64,000 nt of DNA from Paenibacillus lutimineralis (GTDB taxonomy: Bacteria; Bacillota; Bacilli; Paenibacillales; Paenibacillaceae). Location: positions 1,525,501-1,589,500 of the forward strand of contig NZ_CP034346.1 in NCBI RefSeq assembly GCF_003991425.1, in the 5' to 3' direction. This document shows positions 62,557 through 64,000 of this stretch, one piece after another. Positions within the stretch are counted from its first letter, which is position 1; each line of letters begins with the position of its first letter. The translations under genes and the position numbers were made by a program. The notes under the pieces are model-generated. The model was not told the DNA's origin. It made no database searches and saw only the letters and a program-made list of their open reading frames with translations.

Positions 62557-64000
62557 ACTTGAATATGGGGGAGCGGAAAGGTGTGCAGGAGATGGACGCG
62601 TTAAGCGATGTGCGGTTCAGCACAGTAATAAAAAACAGCAATTATATCGTCAGGGATCACAGGGTACATGGCGTCCGAATTATGCCCGGTGTTACTCTGC
62701 TTGACATGATCTACCGATTTCTTCAGTCGAAAGGTATTGTGCTGCGTGATATCGAACTGCGAAAGATTCTGTTCAGCGAGCCGATCTCCACAAGCGAGTA
62801 TTATGATAAAAAAATCCGCATTAGCTTCACGAAAAGAGCTGGATTCTACGAGGTTTTGGCGCAGAGCATGAGGGTAAAGGGAGATGAAGTACTAAGCGGC
62901 GATTGGGATGAGAATCTCCGCTGCGAGCTCCATCTCCACCTTGCTTCAACCGCGGAACGCAAGACGATCGACATTGCTGCTATCAAGAATGAAAGCCAGC
63001 GTGTGGAGGACATGGATTATGCCTATAGCTATGTGCGCAAAATCGATATCCGGCACAGTGATTTCATGAAGGGACTAGGCAAGCTATATTACGGCAACCG
63101 CCGCATTCTAGCGGAGATTACACTAGGGGAGCTGGCTGGAGAGTATCTAGGCCATTATTACATGCATCCGTGCTATTTGGATGCCGCGACGCTGGTGCAA
63201 GGCTTCGTGGTACTTCAGGATCTTGATTTCTCCCAGGAGGTCCATGCCTCCATCCCGATGTTTATTGAGTCCTTCCGTTCCTATGAACCGATGAAGAAAC
63301 AAATCTACGTCTACATCAAGGACGAAGGATATCCTGACGGAGCGATCAAGGATTTAATGTACTTTGACATCGAGGTGTACAACGCGCAGGGGGAGGAAAT
63401 TGCTACTTTCAAGCGCTGGGGGCTCAAAAAAATCCGTTCCAAGGATTTGATCAGCAGGTTGAAAAAAGTGGAGCCTGCACAAGCCCTTCTAGAAACCGCC
63501 GGAGCGCCGGCTACGCTCCTGTTGCCTGAAGTTGCCGCGGCTCCGGCAGACCAGAAAGAAGCCATAGCTTCTTATTTGAAGGAACTGATCAGCAGCTTGT
63601 CCGGGATCCCCGGCGCTGGACTGCATGAAGCGGAAGGCTTTTACAGCCAGGGCCTGAACTCGCAGCATCTACTGGAGATCGTCAAACGGCTTGAGGATAG
63701 GCTCGGCGACAGCTTGTACCCTACCCTGCTCTTTGAATACGCTAATATCGAAGAATTAAGCCAATATATTCTGGAAGAGTACGGCTCCGTTTTTTTTGCG
63801 ACATTGGATGGGGGCGTGGAGCACAGGGGTGATGGATATCCGTCTTACCCGGGCACCAGTAGATCAGATGTCTGCCCTTCAGGTACGGAGAGTGCGGCAG
63901 TCCAAGCTTACGCGCCGGTGTGGTTTTCAAGCCCGCTTGAAGCCGCTGGACTGGTGGGGAAAACGGAGCAGGTACTGGTTTTTTGCAGCAGCCATGACGA
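62553..64000 (+). CDS. Trans-AT polyketide synthase, N-terminal part: DH-ACP-KR... (3' truncated by window edge)
   Basis: Open frame from the ATG overlapping the upstream stop (ATGA) to the window end, 482 codons visible. An alternative ATG 13 codons in (MDALSD) has GGAAAGG about 8 nt before it. Residues about 15-290 form a DH domain: DHRVHGVRIMPG with intact His36-x3-Gly-x4-Pro, and HPCYLDAATL with Asp210. An ACP (about 335-410) with Ser370 in GLNSQHLLEI follows, then the start of a KR structural domain (YAPVWFSSPLEAAG and QVLVFCSS). The order DH-ACP-KR completes the KS4 module left at the end of the previous protein, a split-module layout known from trans-AT systems. Confidence 0.9.
   Translation, partial: MNLNMGERKGVQEMDALSDVRFSTVIKNSNYIVRDHRVHGVRIMPGVTLLDMIYRFLQSKGIVLRDIELRKILFSEPISTSEYYDKKIRISFTKRAGFYEVLAQSMRVKGDEVLSGDWDENLRCELHLHLASTAERKTIDIAAIKNESQRVEDMDYAYSYVRKIDIRHSDFMKGLGKLYYGNRRILAEITLGELAGEYLGHYYMHPCYLDAATLVQGFVVLQDLDFSQEVHASIPMFIESFRSYEPMKKQIYVYIKDEGYPDGAIKDLMYFDIEVYNAQGEEIATFKRWGLKKIRSKDLISRLKKVEPAQALLETAGAPATLLLPEVAAAPADQKEAIASYLKELISSLSGIPGAGLHEAEGFYSQGLNSQHLLEIVKRLEDRLGDSLYPTLLFEYANIEELSQYILEEYGSVFFATLDGGVEHRGDGYPSYPGTSRSDVCPSGTESAAVQAYAPVWFSSPLEAAGLVGKTEQVLVFCSSHD

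Overview
The window looks like chromosomal DNA of a spore-forming, polysaccharide-degrading Firmicute, most likely a Paenibacillus or a close relative. The reasons are a sporulation sigma factor gene (sigK), GlpP-type glycerol antitermination, strong AGGAGG ribosome binding sites, several sugar ABC importers of the LplA/LplB/LplC kind that lack their own ATPase, large multi-module secreted glycosidases, and a trans-AT polyketide synthase (PKS) cluster. Species assignment is inference; no rRNA or tRNA gene was seen.

Region 1 (1-25.8 kb) is a polysaccharide utilisation region. It holds two ABC import systems (permease-permease-lipoprotein at 2-2741 and 14719-18185), a beta-propeller protein resembling oligogalacturonate lyase, two very large paralogous secreted clan GH-A glycoside hydrolases (3981-8930 and 20105-24775), a GH105-type unsaturated uronyl hydrolase with an overlapping polysaccharide deacetylase-like gene, a polysaccharide-lyase-like toroid protein, a discoidin-fold protein, and two AraC-type regulators, one of them membrane-bound. 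Together these suggest extracellular cleavage of an acidic (uronate-containing) polysaccharide, lipoprotein capture and import of oligosaccharides, and intracellular finishing. Two perfect catabolite (cre) sites fit carbon control.

Region 2 (25.8-34.8 kb) is more core-like: a NUDIX hydrolase, the glycerol regulon glpP-glpF-glpK-glpD with two GlpP-type terminator leaders, an intergenic cluster of four 24-bp repeats, an amino acid permease, a VanZ-family protein and intact sigK.

Region 3 (34.8-45.1 kb) is a self-contained fructan island: a LacI-family regulator with four GAAACGTTTC operators, a CUT1 importer, a fused fructokinase-GH32 enzyme and a LamG-GH32 enzyme. It ends in a second, truncated copy of the 3' half of sigK. 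The two sigK segments align without gaps at an offset of exactly 10,378 bp. Both contain the AATGA pentamer in the codons for Glu-Asn-Glu, the crossover used by the B. subtilis skin element. The fructan island therefore looks like an insertion at, or a remnant of, a skin-type sigK recombination site.

Region 4 (45.1-64 kb, running off the right edge) is the start of a trans-AT PKS operon. It opens with iorA-iorB (indolepyruvate ferredoxin oxidoreductase), and iorB overlaps the first PKS gene by 11 bp, which suggests a supply of aryl-acetyl-CoA or a similar acyl-CoA. The visible assembly line is KS-DH-KR-ACP-KS-(Ser-less ACP-like insert)-ACP, then KS-DH(degenerate)-KR-ACP-KS, then DH-ACP-KR(partial). 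No acyltransferase is built in; a Ser-less AT-like remnant sits after the first KS.
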